From positions 36,607,950 through 36,671,949 of the forward strand of contig OY757947.1 of assembly GCA_963585895.1 (NCBI GenBank): DNA of 64,000 bases, given 5' to 3'. Made by a program: the position numbers and the translations under genes. This stretch comes from Sepioteuthis lessoniana. Its lineage: Eukaryota; Mollusca; Cephalopoda; Myopsida; Loliginidae. Shown piece by piece: positions 1 to 11,944 of this stretch (its first letter is position 1; the number at the start of each line of letters is the position of its first letter). A model generated the notes under the pieces. That model had not been told where the DNA came from. It ran no database searches and was given only the letters and a program-made list of their open reading frames with translations.

Positions 1-148
1 TAGTTACCATTATCCTTGGGTGTATTTTCTCTATGCTATTTAGCAACTTTAGGGCTCGTGGTCCTATAAGTATACCTACTCCTCCTATGAGGACATTGAC
101 AGATTTTTATTTTATTTAAGAATTGTATTTTCGTTGTAGAATCACCGT

Positions 149-156
149 ACACACAC

Positions 157-240
<84 letters not shown>
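149..240. repeat. (CA)n/(TA)n microsatellite
   Basis: A run of CA dinucleotides, with rare CT interruptions, passes directly into a run of about 20 TA dinucleotides. A short (ATCT)n tract follows at about 375-406. Confidence 0.95.
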
Positions 241-242
<2 letters not shown>

Positions 243-244
243 TG

Positions 245-374
245 GGATAACTGAATTTCAGATTTTCATCGGAGCATCGTCCACAGATATAATTCCCCAC
301 TTCAATCGCTTAATTGTGGTAATCACAAACTCTAGTTAGCATAAATTATATTGATATCATTTTAGAGAGTTTAG

Positions 375-406
<32 letters not shown>

Positions 407-1199
407 CAGCATGTTCATGATAATCTTATCCCCTCAATGTTTAGCATTGAAAACTATTTTATTAGACGACCATCGTGAAAAATAGCAGTCATTTTTTTCC
501 ACGTGAGTAACGAAAATTTGCGAGAGAATGGGTCCCGGAGCACATGTATGGCAAATATAGAGGTTGTAACATTAAGTGAAAGATTATCATGGGATACTGA
601 CTTAATCTGCTCAACTAGGAGCTGGTCTAATATGATGACGTCAAAAGTTGATTTAAAATCAATTTGTTATGAGCATGTGTATCTTATAGTGGTTTATGAA
701 CAGAAGGAGAAAGAGAGACTCTATATCAGATTTCTCTTTCTTTTTTAATACGTTACATGCAAACTTAAACGTAAGATAGTTTCCTGTTCTATTTTGAGTA
801 ATAGAACCCATTTCAATTCAAATTTGATACCACCCCTGCCAAAAGAAAACCGATAAAATATTTTTAAAAAATTTGCTGAAACTTCCTTTTTGAAATATAT
901 GACTTTCTATAAACTGTATTTCTTTATTACTTTTCCATCTCTTAATTGATAGTTTTCTCTTGTTTTATTAATTACAGACTTTTAAACCGGAGAAGTTCTT
1001 CACTTCGGACACAGTATTTTCTTGATGAGCAGGATTTTCAGAGAAATCTCATTTGAAACGAAGATCTACAATGATAAATTATATTCTTTTGATGTCTATT
1101 TTCTTTTTCATAGTTTGGTGGCGTCTTTACGGATAAACACTGGGGAGAAATATGTAAAACCACTTGGTCTTGTATCCGGGTGAGAAATTCTAATGAAAT
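245..1199 (+). repeat. Conserved 5'-flanking block of ZF1
   Basis: This non-array sequence upstream of ZF1 recurs upstream of other ZF copies. Bases about 253-420 match 24325-24540 on the same strand; about 640-760 match the reverse complement of 31200-31330 and of 44200-44330, upstream of ZF4 and ZF5. A stretch at 1098-1160 reads like a decayed linker (INTGEKY) and has a counterpart just upstream of ZF4. No promoter element is recognised. A short conserved reading frame ending at 748 is treated as a finding. Confidence 0.7.
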
Positions 1200-1787
1200 A
1201 TGCAAACACAAATCAAAGAAAAGCCATTGCCTTGCCAAATATGCAGCGCATCGTTTTCAAATATGGTGGAGTATGAAGTGCATATACACACACATTTTGG
1301 AGTTAAATCATATAGTTGTAAATTGAGTGGATCAAGCTTTTCAACCAATTCGGGAGCTCAAGTGGATATTGAAGGACACAACAGAGAGAAACAACATATT
1401 TGTGAAATTTGTTCCTCTTCCTTTGCACGACAATCAGATTTAGAGAGGCATATAAGAATACACACAGGAGAGAAGCCATATTCCTGTGAAATATGTGACT
1501 CTTCCTTTTCAGTAAAATCAAATTTGAATAGGCATATGCAAACACACAGAGGAGAGAAGCCTTATTCCTGTGAAATATGTGACTCTTCCTTTTTCCGAAA
1601 ATCACACTTAGTTATTCATTGGCGAACACACACAGGAGAAAAGCCTTATTCCTGTGAGATATGTGACTCTTCCTTTTCCCAAAAATCAAGTTTGAATAGA
1701 CATAGCCGAACACACCGAGGAGAGAAGCAAATCACGTTTACTAATGCACTGGGAAAATCACACTGGATAAAACAAAACTTCTGTTGA
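1200..1787 (+). CDS. ZF1: six-finger C2H2 zinc-finger protein
   Basis: The 195-residue frame holds six 28-residue C2H2 modules at about residues 10-32, 38-60, 66-88, 94-116, 122-144 and 150-172. Fingers 1 and 3-6 are canonical (C-x2-C-x12-H-x3-H, linkers TGEKP or RGEKP). Finger 2 is degenerate: it reads CKLS, so the second Cys is missing, and the first His is lost. Helix positions -1/3/6 of fingers 3-6 are R/D/R, V/N/R, R/H/I and Q/S/R. The role is presumably sequence-specific DNA binding in the nucleus; no effector domain is visible. The ATG is preceded in frame by TGA two codons upstream, so this is either the true start or an exon boundary lies close by. The last 22 residues are read from sequence that is 3' UTR in the related copies, because ZF1 lacks their conserved TGA. 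Expression cannot be judged. Confidence 0.75.
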   Translation: MQTQIKEKPLPCQICSASFSNMVEYEVHIHTHFGVKSYSCKLSGSSFSTNSGAQVDIEGHNREKQHICEICSSSFARQSDLERHIRIHTGEKPYSCEICDSSFSVKSNLNRHMQTHRGEKPYSCEICDSSFFRKSHLVIHWRTHTGEKPYSCEICDSSFSQKSSLNRHSRTHRGEKQITFTNALGKSHWIKQNFC

Positions 1788-1836
1788 ATATGATTCTTCT
1801 TTTTTGATCTTGTCTAATTTCCTGGTACCATGTACA

Positions 1837-2095
1837 TATTGGCCCAGCGGTTACAGTGTTCGCCAATGGCCCGGGAGACCTGGGTTCAATCCCAGGTCGA
1901 GTCATACCAAAGACTTTAAAAATGGAACTTGATACCACCTTGCTTAACACTCAGCATTATAAGGTACGGTTCAAGGGTAAAGTGGAGCAATCCAGGGAAT
2001 GGAGTAGCGCCCTCCCCTAAACCTTGGTGTAGTAGCTATCGAAAAGGGAGCCTTCGGGTCACCCTCGACTATGGTCGCTAACTTTACTTTACTTA
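1837..2095 (+). mobile_element. tRNA-derived SINE, family 1, inserted in ZF1 3' flank
   Basis: A tRNA-like head (GGTTACAGTG.. as A box, GGTTCAATCCC as B box near 1884-1895) is followed by a body containing AGTGGAGCAATCCAGGGAA and GTGTAGTAGCTATCGAAAAG, ending in a (TTTACTTAC)-like tail. Two antisense copies lie at 48856-49119 and 49920-50175 and a fragment at 19129-19160. It interrupts a 3' flank otherwise shared with ZF2, where CTGGTACAATGTACATA continues without a break. Confidence 0.85.
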
Positions 2096-2640
2096 CTTAT
2101 ATATTAATATTTCTGGGTGTACATATGTATATATGCGTGTATATATACATACGTACATGTGTATATATGAATATGTAAATATTTCATGATATGAATTTCA
2201 AAGAATAAAATATTCCGATTTTTAAAAAAGATGAATAAAAACATTAATAATAAATTCATTTGATAAAGAAAACTTTTTTTAATTTGAATGTAAATGTTTT
2301 TTCCCTCTTAAGAAATGTTCGTATTTCAGTTTCATCGTCTCTTTAAAACGAACCTGTATACATATCTGCAGAAACCATTTTGTGTTTTTTTTTACATTTT
2401 GTAATCATTCTAAATGAAAAAATGATTTATATGTATATTGCCTGTGTGTGTGTGTCTGTGTGTGTGATAAAGTTATCTGATTACACGTAGAGATCAATGC
2501 TTCTGGCTAATTGCTCCAGGCTAAACAGCAGAGATTCGACTTCGCTTCAAGAGGTTTAGAAATTATCGAGTACCGGTTCATTGTCATTAATCCTAGATCC
2601 ATTCAGACCTAAAGTAGTTGGACTTGTTCGGATCTCATAA
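2096..2640 (+). repeat. Shared 3' flank of ZF1 and ZF2
   Basis: Bases about 2180-2600 resemble 7940-8400 downstream of ZF2, including the phrases TCATGATATGAATTT and TTGCTCCAGGCTAAA. An AATAAA at 2204-2209 could act as a polyadenylation signal. The part around 2480-2560 also resembles the antisense LINE at 25985 onward, so it may be an old LINE piece. No reading frame of note. Confidence 0.55.
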
Positions 2641-4241
2641 ATAGGTCAAATGGATCTGTTTCTAAAATAATTTGATAAGAATACTTAAACATTGAAAATA
2701 TATTAATGTTAATAACCTTTTAAGTTGGAAGTGTTATTCTTTTGTGTTAAAACTGATTTCATAGAAAAATCCAAACCCACAATAAAACAGAACTTTACTA
2801 TGCTCACACACATTTATTGCACAGCAATTATCAGAGATCATTTAGGATAAAAGAGTAATAAAGGAGAAAAAACAGCCATATAAACACACACACATACACA
2901 CGCAAACACACGCATAGAAGCACTAGGGAGGATGATTGGTAGTCATCTAAATTTTATGGTGTATCAACTATCACAGATTTTTTAGGGAGAAGGAGAGTAA
3001 TAAAAGGAAAATAAGAAAAATGGAATAATATACGTATACATATAAATAGAAAACACCTGTAGAGATTAAAATTGGTCATGGAAAATTAAACCGAACTAAA
3101 ACTTCGCAGACCCAAATCTTGAAATTAAAAAGAACCACGACTTTTTCAAAATAGTCACTACTATATAATTTAAAGGCAATACAAGAACAAACCATTTTAC
3201 TTACTGAAGACGACGTAAAACGTCAGAAACTCGTGTGAAAGAAAAATAACTAACTTCAAAACGAAACCTTTTATGGACCTATTCATTTTAAGATATATAC
3301 GGTATATAAGTTATTTAGATATTCTTAATTTGTCTAAATATTTACATAATTGTATTTATTCCAACGAATAGAAAAGTGCCACAAGGCCAAAAGATTGTGT
3401 CCTGTTTTAAAGCACCAGTAGCACTTTTCATGTTTAGCTGGACATTTTCTTAGACGTGGTGTTCTATTTTGCCCCACAATTTGCATTTATTTCATCTGGG
3501 AATTGGTTTCTGCCACTTACGCTTCTGGTTTTACTTATTTGTTTATTGCTGTTAATTTTCCTTGTTTTCTCGGATTCCTTAGACTTTCTTATGTTTGTCC
3601 GTGATATTAACCGTTACTATTATTAGGTCAGCGACCCTCTCCACATTCATCAATTGTATCGCGTCTTGTTTCGAAGCCGTATTTGGTTGGTGGGGGTATC
3701 TGGTAAGTTACCATGGTGTTTGGTATATTGTTGTAGGGTTTAATGAGTTAATCAGCTGTTGCTAACACATTGACTTCTCTGCTATGTGTTTATGTGTACG
3801 TTTTTATATGCGTTCTACTCGTCGATTGAAATAGAAATGTGACACCCGATAAAAAACTTGATGAAAAATGTGTAAAATTATGACGTGTATAACGAATGAA
3901 ACATGTTAGATATTGAAATCGGAAATCCTTGTTTAAAAAACGTAAAATCCTCTATGACGTCAGCAAACGGAATTTTTCATCGCTGCTTGAAACGAACCCT
4001 CTTATCAACATATATAATATTGCCAAATTCCTCTGGCAGTGGAATTTTTCATTACAAACCTTTCACCTTACACTAATACTCACACATCATCTACAGAATT
4101 TCTCAACGAAAATCGCTTCAACCTGAGACCATACGCTACCCATCCGCACTCATTTGACTCGATTGGAGTTTTCCTACAAACGGGTTTTGTTTTAGATGTA
4201 CATTCTTGTTCCGACCAATCAGAAATCCAGCATGTTTCAGT

Positions 4242-4242
<1 letters not shown>
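2641..4242. other. No gene seen; AT-rich sequence
   Basis: No convincing coding frame, RNA gene or terminal repeat is seen. A short CA-rich patch lies at 2884-2920. Near 3860-3960 the sequence resembles the E block (GGAAATCCTTGTTTAAAAAACG, compare 20530-20560). Confidence 0.5.

Positions 4243-4293
<51 letters not shown>
4243..4293. repeat. (CT)n/(TA)n microsatellite
   Basis: CT dinucleotides pass directly into TA dinucleotides. The adjacent open frames are products of the repeat. Confidence 0.95.
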
Positions 4294-4296
<3 letters not shown>

Positions 4297-4409
4297 ATAG
4301 ATACAGAAAACCTTTTCTATCTATCTCTTTGTCTATCTGAGTCCATTCCTTTCATTTTACTTTTTCTTTACAAAACATTGTGTGATTGACATATTTATCA
4401 GCCCTTCAA

Positions 4410-4610
4410 AAAATTATGACTTGCAAAATTTTGGGTAAAATTATGACGTGTAAAAAAGTGTAATAAATTATGATTAATAAAGAAAAGTGTAAAATGAAGA
4501 TAAATAAAAAAATGTAAAAATGAAGACGTGTAATACGAGTATAAAATGAAGGTGTAAAGAAAAATGTAAAATGATGGTGTGTAAAAATGAGTGTAAAATG
4601 AAGACGTGTG
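4410..4610 (+). repeat. Imperfect minisatellite (GTGTAAAATGAAGA-like)
   Basis: About ten loose copies of a short motif (GTGTAAAATTATGACG or GTGTAAAATGAAGA) lie in direct orientation at irregular 14-25 bp spacing. Single or double copies of the same phrase occur inside block E at 21150-21215 and 56985-57040, and at 3868-3890, so this looks like a local expansion of an E-block segment. Confidence 0.65.
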
Positions 4611-4832
4611 TGGGGTGGCAGATGCTGCCTTGTCTTCTCAACGTGTTCAAACACCGAACAAGGGGTATTTTTGTTACTTGTGACTTATTCGGCTATGTAC
4701 CCTCCCAAGTTAAAGTCTCAGCCATTGATTTTTGGGTTTTATTTTTGTTTTCGGGTTAAGTTGTATGAATCAAAAAAATTACATTTCTTTCGACCGATCG
4801 GGAACAGGGCACGAATCCTTTTTCGGTGTAGA

Positions 4833-4889
<57 letters not shown>

Positions 4890-5090
4890 TTACGATTATT
4901 CATGATTGTCGAGTTGGATACAATTCATCATACTTCGATCTTTACTTAAAGTTTCGACACGGACAATTTTCTTTTTAAAGTATGGATGATCAAACGCCTG
5001 ACCATCCCTGGATTTTATTTTATTTCTTAGTATATTACAAAAAAGCCACAAGGCCTTAAGGTTTTGGGGGGAGGGAAAGGGAGCGGTCAT
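4611..5090. repeat. Foldback-arm fragment plus partial D block
   Basis: Bases 4611-4760 resemble the minus-orientation foldback arm (compare 34530-34680, with TATGTACCCTCCC in both). A (CT)n(CA)n tract at about 4838-4888 is followed to 5010 by the D-block phrase TTTCTTTTTAAAGTATGGATG. No gene. Confidence 0.6.
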
Positions 5091-5734
5091 GCTTTAACTA
5101 AGAAATCTAAGGGAACCTAGCTAGCCACATTTGCCGACCCATTCAGCAGTACAATATATAACCATTCGTCCTTCATCATGCACGCAGCAGTTACCAAAAT
5201 ACCACATTTGCTCTATGAAGAAAACCTACTTAAAACCCGAAAGTGGTATATGATTTTTATTTACAAAATATGGTTTATGTACAATGATATGATGGGAATG
5301 GGAGAAAAAACCCCGAAAAGTATATATACAAGAAAGAAAACAAGGAAAAAATTCCCCATTTGGTTTCCCTCCCATCCCCCCGTCTATAAAATTGGAGGCC
5401 GACTGTTTTCCGGGTCGAAAGAAACCGGAAACAAGCCGGACCTACCCTAGGTGGGGCGGGAATCCTAATCTACAGAGATAAAAGAAATAAAGGGTCGGGT
5501 TCGGTATGGGTCGATAGAAGTAGGTAATATGATTTTTTACATATGAATGTTCAAGAACTTCAGAAAAGGTGGACTGGGATACGGGTTGAGGTACAAAAGT
5601 AATAGGGATGGGGAAAATCTTGAGAACTAACGGCTAGGTGACGGGGACAATGACTCACAACATACTGCTAACTAGGTTACATGGAAAAAAAAAAGAAATT
5701 TTTCTACTTACCAGGGATATGGTCCCTAAGGACC
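5091..5734. other. No gene seen between D fragment and LINE
   Basis: Only short frames of 65-90 codons without recognisable motifs occur here. The right edge is the 3' end of the GC-rich LINE; its exact boundary near 5700-5735 is uncertain. Confidence 0.4.
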
Positions 5735-7012
5735 CGTACCGTAGACGCCATGGGCCGGCAGAGGAGGGAAGGATGACTCCAACATTGCCCCCTTTCGTAC
5801 GACCAGGCTCGCTGCAGTCACCCACCTTTTGCTGAATGTTATGCGATCCAAGCGTTTTCTATCGCATCTGATTTTGACCCTCAGCTGATGCCGACAATAC
5901 AAAACCAGATCACGATGAGAAAAGTTTGCATCGTCATACAATCCCTTGTTTCGCGTCGTCCAAATCCCCATTCGGGCTACAGCTAGGATCGCAAGAAACA
6001 CCACACGCTTCTCACCATGAAACGGAGGAAGAACGTTGTCTACGACGTAACCAACGTCGAGCAGTACAAGCTTTTTGGGTTCGATGCGAGCCGTCCACTC
6101 CCCGACGTGATCCCAAAACGGGCGGACTCGCTCGCAGTAGTAGAAGGAGTGCTCAGCCGTTTCTTCTAGGCCACTGCTGCAGCGAGAGCAATCAGGCATG
6201 TCTGCCAGGCCCGCTTTGTAGTTCAAGTCGCGAAGGGGCAACGCATTCCGTGCAAGTCGCCAGGTGAGTGAGAACTCGGAGTTGTTCAAGAAGCTCGATC
6301 CTGGTGCCCAATTCCAGTGAGAGCGGATCTCCTCCGCTGTCCATCCGTGCCACTCGCAGAGAAGATCAGAAGCGGAACCCACCACCAATTCCCGGTACAG
6401 TTCCTTCCGAGGCCATGAAAGGTCACTGGACCCAAGAAGGTTACGAAGGGCCTTTCAGCACTCGCGGACAAACAGTGCTTCGCCCAAAGGCCTACGTCGA
6501 CCTTCAGCCTTTGGGTCTGAGTTGAGGCGAGGAAAAGTCCGACTCGCCTTTCGTCTCCACACTGAGTCCCCCGTCAAGACTCGGCCCAGATATGAAAGTC
6601 TTTCAGCAAGCCAGTGGCTCTCCAGATCAGGCATACCCAGACCCCATTGCGAGTACGTTGGATACAGACCTGCCTACGGACCATCGGCCTAGCACCTCCC
6701 CAGAGCAATCTGTAGAGGGATTGTTGCAGTGCCAACCGATGTGCCTTAGGCAGGGGAAGTACAGCCAATCGGTAAAGGATCAAGGGGAAGACGTACGCGG
6801 CGCACACCTCCGCCCTGCCCTTAAAGGACAACCTCCTTGAAAGCCAGATTCTCACCTGAGCATTCACCTTAGCATGTACTTCCGACCAATTTCGCTCCAG
6901 TTAGAGGTCGGGCCTAAAACATACCCCGAGGATGCGGATGGGTCCGTCACTCCAGCGGAAGGGCCCTGGAAGAGTATTGCTACCCCTCCAAGCACCGAGC
7001 CGCAAACCTTCG
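5735..7012 (-). mobile_element. 5'-truncated LINE: RT C-terminus and zinc-knuckle domain, decayed
   Basis: Read on the minus strand, this is the C-terminal part of an L1/Tx1-like LINE polyprotein. Bases 7010-6574 give the end of the reverse transcriptase and thumb (GPFRWSDGPIRILGV, VFPLILYRLAVLPLP, LLWGGARPM). Bases 6545-5740 give the zf-RVT type segment (CSRCSSGLEETAEHSFYYC: C-x2-C...H-x4-C). It is dead: TAA at 6901-6903, a one-base deletion in the C-run near 6642-6645, and TGA at 6455-6457. The 5' end stops abruptly at about 7012 inside a ZF module. Base composition is clearly richer in G+C than the surrounding DNA. The Tx1/L1 assignment is from memory of the family. Confidence 0.85.
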
Positions 7013-7548
<536 letters not shown>

Positions 7549-7815
7549 GAGAAGCCATATCATTTTGAAGCTTGTTGCTCTTCAAGTTTGTCACGTTTGC
7601 CAATGTACAACAAAAATCAGACTGAATAAAACAAATCTTCTTCTGGTGTACTTGATTTTTCGATTTTGATCTTGTCAAATTTCCTGGTACAATGTACATA
7701 GAGAATACTGCTTGAATATATATGAGTGTGTATATGTGTATATGAATATTTTTGTGGATACGTGTGTATATATACGTGCAGAAATACATACGAATATATG
7801 TATATATATATATTC

Positions 7816-7849
<34 letters not shown>

Positions 7850-8365
7850 AATAAATTTTCTTTTATCAGTAAAATTAATTTTTCGGACTTTCAGAATCAT
7901 CCAAAAACCGAATATTCGTTTCGTTCCTGAAATCCGAAACCAAATATTGCATGATATGAATTTTGAAAAATAAAATATTCAAAATAATTTCATAAAATAA
8001 ATGAAAAAAATTAATAATAATTTTATTTCATGAAGAAAACTTCTTTTAACTGTTTTTACACCCTCATATATTTTTGAAGGGGGCATATGACTTTTGATAA
8101 ATATGTTTTCCTTCTTAAGAAATGTTCGTATTTTAGTTTTATCGTCTTTTTAAAACTAATCTATATACATATCTGCGAAATGTTTCTTTTTTCATTCATG
8201 TAGTTATTTATTTAAATAATAAATTACTTTATATATAATGTATGTGTGTAAAAAAATTATCTGTGTTCACTTTGAGACCAATGCGTTTTGCTACTTGCTC
8301 CAGGCTAAAAAGCAGAGATTTGATCACACTTTCAAGGAGATATCTTCTGTTTCACGACTTATTTT
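7549..8365 (+). repeat. ZF2 3' flank
   Basis: It begins with the decayed terminal module (GAAGCCATAT..GCTCTTC) and the segment shared with ZF1 and F (GAATAAAAC..GTACATA). A (CT)n(GT)n microsatellite lies at about 7815-7850. From 7940 to 8360 it resembles the ZF1 3' flank at 2180-2600. No gene. Confidence 0.6.
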
Positions 8366-8370
8366 AGTAT

Positions 8371-8965
8371 GAATCCATTTACTTTCATTAGATCTATTGT
8401 CAATCGTATAACATTATCTTGGTAGATTATGAACAGAAATAGTTCCAAAGTATCTCTTTACAATACACTAGTGATAAGGTCAATGAAGAATTTTGCTATA
8501 TTTTATATTTTTGAGAAATACTGGATATATTTTATGCGTCTCGACTTTTTTTATATGAATCCATTTACTTTCATTAGATCTATTGTCAATCGTATAACAT
8601 TATCTTGGTAGATTATGAAGAGAAATAGTTCCAAAGTATCTCTTTAAAATACACTAGTGATAAGGTCAATGAAGAATTTTGCTATATTTCATATTTTTGA
8701 GAAATACTGGATATATTTCATGCGTCTTGACTTTTTTTTATATGAATCCATTTACTTTCATTAGATCTATTGTCAATCGTATAACATTATCTTGGTAGAT
8801 TATGAAGAGAAATAATTCCAAAGTATCTCTTCACAATACACTAGTGATAAGGTCAATGGAGAATTTTTCTATATATCATATTTTTGAGAAATACTGGATA
8901 TATTTTATGCGTCTCGACTTTTTTCAGTTTGAAACCATTTTCTTTCGTTAGATCTATTGGCATTT
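8371..8965. repeat. 187-bp tandem repeat, three copies plus a partial fourth
   Basis: Units begin with GAATCCATTTACTTTCATTA at 8371, 8557 and 8744, and with GAAACCATTTTCTTTCGTTA at 8931, giving spacings of 186, 187 and 187 bp. The first about 70 bases of each unit match the antisense of the LINE RT segment coding KENGFELTKK (compare 60674-60706 and 39240-39290), so the unit contains a decayed LINE fragment. The partial fourth copy is closest to the LINE sequence. Confidence 0.85.
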
Positions 8966-10379
8966 GGGCTGATACATATGTCGATCAGTCAAACTTGTAA
9001 GGAGAGATATGACACGAAACTAGGCTAGGATGGCAAAGGAAATATAGTAAATTTGAAAGGACAACTTCCTATTTTGCAAATAGTAAGAATGAAGTGTTTT
9101 GTTGGTCTGTTCGAGGTGCATTAATCACAAAGTTGCCAGGTACGTGTGTTTTGCTTCCGGAGTAAATGTTGCCGATTTCTCCGAATTTATTGAAATGCAG
9201 GAATCTAGAGATGACAGCGTGCCGGGGTGCTGGTATTATCGTGTCTCGTGCTGATAGTAAGTTTTATAACCCTAAAAAAGGCAGTAAAATATGTGGATAT
9301 AGCATAGTCCTTAAAGAACTATAAAGACTTTCGATGTAACACTGAAAAGGGATGAAAAAATCTTGTGTGGTTTTAGACCTGAAAAGGTAGGAAATAGGGA
9401 AAACTATGTTAGTGACTTGAAGACCCCTTTTTGACATGATGCACAATTTGGGTTGGGGAACATAACAGGAAATAGACCGGTTTCCGAAATAGGGAGAGTG
9501 ACTTGAAGACCCCATACGTACATCCCAGTTAATGAAAGGTAAAGAAATGAAAAAGATTATATTTTTGGACATCAGCATTTTTCTTTTCCCTGCAAACAAC
9601 AGCTGGAGTAACGATTGGACCTTTATGTAAGATATAAAGACTTTCTGTAGCACTAAAAAGGACTGAAAAAAGAGTTTCAGAATTTTAGTATTGAAAGGAA
9701 CAGGAAAAAGGGAAAGCTGGAGTAAAAGCTGTTCCACTGCTGGATAATGAGAATGAAGAGTCTGGTCATATGGGTCTTGGTTTGGCAGGACTGATACGTG
9801 TGCCACTAATGGATGAGGTAAGGAATTAGGTCGAGGTAATAAGGAAAAAGGAAAGCTGAAATTAAGGCTGAACCACATTTATCGGTGGCGTAATTCTGTA
9901 ACATCGCCATACTCCTCGGAGTGTGGAAATTTTTAGAACCAACTCGGTGGTATTTGCAATCTTCTCTGAGTCCACCGGTTACTGATATCGGAAATCCACG
10001 AGAAATTTTCAAACACCAACTCAGACGATATTTTAGAGACAAATTAATTCTTCCATCCTTCTCGAAAGTACTTTCTTACTGTGGAGCAGAGAGGGTGGTA
10101 TTTGCAGGCATCTCTATAAGGTATAATGTTTTTTTTTTCATTATTACCCATAATTAAGGAGAAGCTTCCTGTCCACAAATCGGACACGTGCTTACTCGGT
10201 AAATACACAAACACATTCCGCTATAAAATAAAAATAGTGTAATTTAAGGAAAAATTTAGACGTACAAAAAGAAGATTAAGTTTTCTTAACAATATGTTTA
10301 ATGAATTACAAATCTGATTCCGTCTTATATATTTTGAATTGAAATAAAAGTAAATCTTGTCACGTAGAAAAATCTAACA
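8966..10379. other. Unidentified sequence with internal imperfect duplication
   Basis: Segments near 9317 and 9633 share TATAAAGACTTTC and a following CACT(G/A)AAAAGG.TGAAAAAA, 316 bp apart, and AGTGACTTGAAGACCCC occurs at 9412 and 9489. A 204-codon minus-strand frame at 9878-9264 has no recognisable domain and covers this repeat, so it is not called as a gene. Confidence 0.4.
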
Positions 10380-11040
10380 ACAAAATCCACATCAATCACA
10401 CTATTGACTTCATCACAACATACGAATTAAGCATATACTGTGGGGGATGGAAATATTAATTGATCTTTATTTACAAAAAGAAATCCCCAATGATATACAA
10501 AATAATATAATCAAGAAAAGCTTAAATTAAAAACAGATTTAAATGATTCTTAAAATATTATCTGAGAAAAAAAAGAAGAAAAGAAATATAATTCATCGAA
10601 AAAAAATGATACTAAACTATAATTCCAATTATTTGAGAGTCGGAGGATGCAAAAATTAGCATGTTTTTTTAAATATTTAAAGTGGTATGTATCTAAACAT
10701 CTATTTTCCCCTCGGCAAATAACATACAGGACCCGAAGCCTATTTCATTAGTTGTGACTCTCTCTCTCTCTTTCTCTCTCTCTCTCACACACAGGGATTA
10801 TTCGTGATAGTTGACAAGTATACAAATCATAATTTTTCGATCTGCACTTCAAGTTACGGCACGAACATTTTTCTTTTTAAAGTATGGGTGATCAAAGGCG
10901 TAACCATCCGGGGTTTTTATGCTGATATGTTCCTCGAAAGTGTATGTCTCTTAAGCTCTTAAGCCTTTCTCTTTTTTATCCTTGAGGCCACTGTAGAAAA
11001 AATATCGTCCAATGAAAAAACACAATAAAAAACTGCTGAA
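10380..11040 (+). repeat. Block D copy (diverged)
   Basis: It shares with 54210-54740 and 57860-58360 the phrases CGAATTAAGCATA, GGGGGATGGAAA.TTAATTGATC, AAATCCCCAAT, the (CT)n(CA)n tract (10758-10794) and TTTAAAGTATGG.TGATCAAA. The tail 10915-11040 resembles 36340-36460. No coding function. Confidence 0.7.
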
Positions 11041-11944
11041 TGTTTACTAGATTTTTCGTGTCTATAAAAAATGGTTCTTGAGGCCTTCTGGCTTAATACT
11101 CAGGGTTATAACGTACGTATCATGGTTAGTTTTTTTGCAGTTTTGTTTGTTGATGGCAATTTTCTTTGCATTCTCGTGTTCGTTGGCCTTTTCAATGAGA
11201 CTTTTTCAGTTTAAATAGAGAGGAAGAGTGCAAAATTAAGACGTTAAAAATGAGAATTAAATCTTCTTAACGGTCTCTTCAATGGTTTATATATCTGACT
11301 GTATCTTTGAAACAGAAAACTGTGCAGAGATTTCTCTTGTTTTCTTACAAATTATTTTTTTCGCTTCAGTACTTCAATCCTGACCTTCCAAGATGCCAGG
11401 TACTGTTAAATCAACACAGCCCTGATCTTTTTGAGTTTGGTTGGGAGAAAATAAATAATTTCTTTAAATTGTAAATACTGAAAGAAAGTAAAATTGCTCA
11501 TTTTATTATGTTTATTCAATTTATATAAAATAAATATTTCCTTTGTTTAAAATTAAATTTATATGTTACCATTACTTATATACATTTTTTATTTCTCATG
11601 AAAAGTAAAAGAATAAAAAGTATCAGATTTTATTGTGTTTCTTTGTAACTAAAATAGTACTGTTCCCAAGATATAATATGTAATTTGAATGATAAAAGAA
11701 TGTGTAATGTCAAATGTTCTTATGTTTGTTTAAAATGTTATCAAAACACCTATTCTAATTTGATTGCTTTTTTTCAAATATTCCTATTACTAAGACAGAA
11801 TAAGTATTTATCGAAAATGCTGAATGTACACTTGTTTTATTGTATCTATCAAATCTGTAACGTTGCAGCGGTAAACTTGACCTGAGTATAATCAAAGACC
11901 CCCATCCTTCCGAAAATGATTTGTTTCATACTGTGTGATTTCTC
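11041..11944. other. No gene seen; AT-rich sequence
   Basis: Bases 11220-11330 resemble 10240-10350 (AAGACGTTAAAAATGAG.. and ..TCTTCTTAAC), a short direct duplication. No coding or RNA feature is recognised. Confidence 0.4.

Noticed and set aside
9264-9878. 204-codon minus-strand frame
   Set aside because: No domain, low-complexity Leu/Ser/Phe content, and it overlies an imperfect direct duplication; no conserved copy in the window supports coding.
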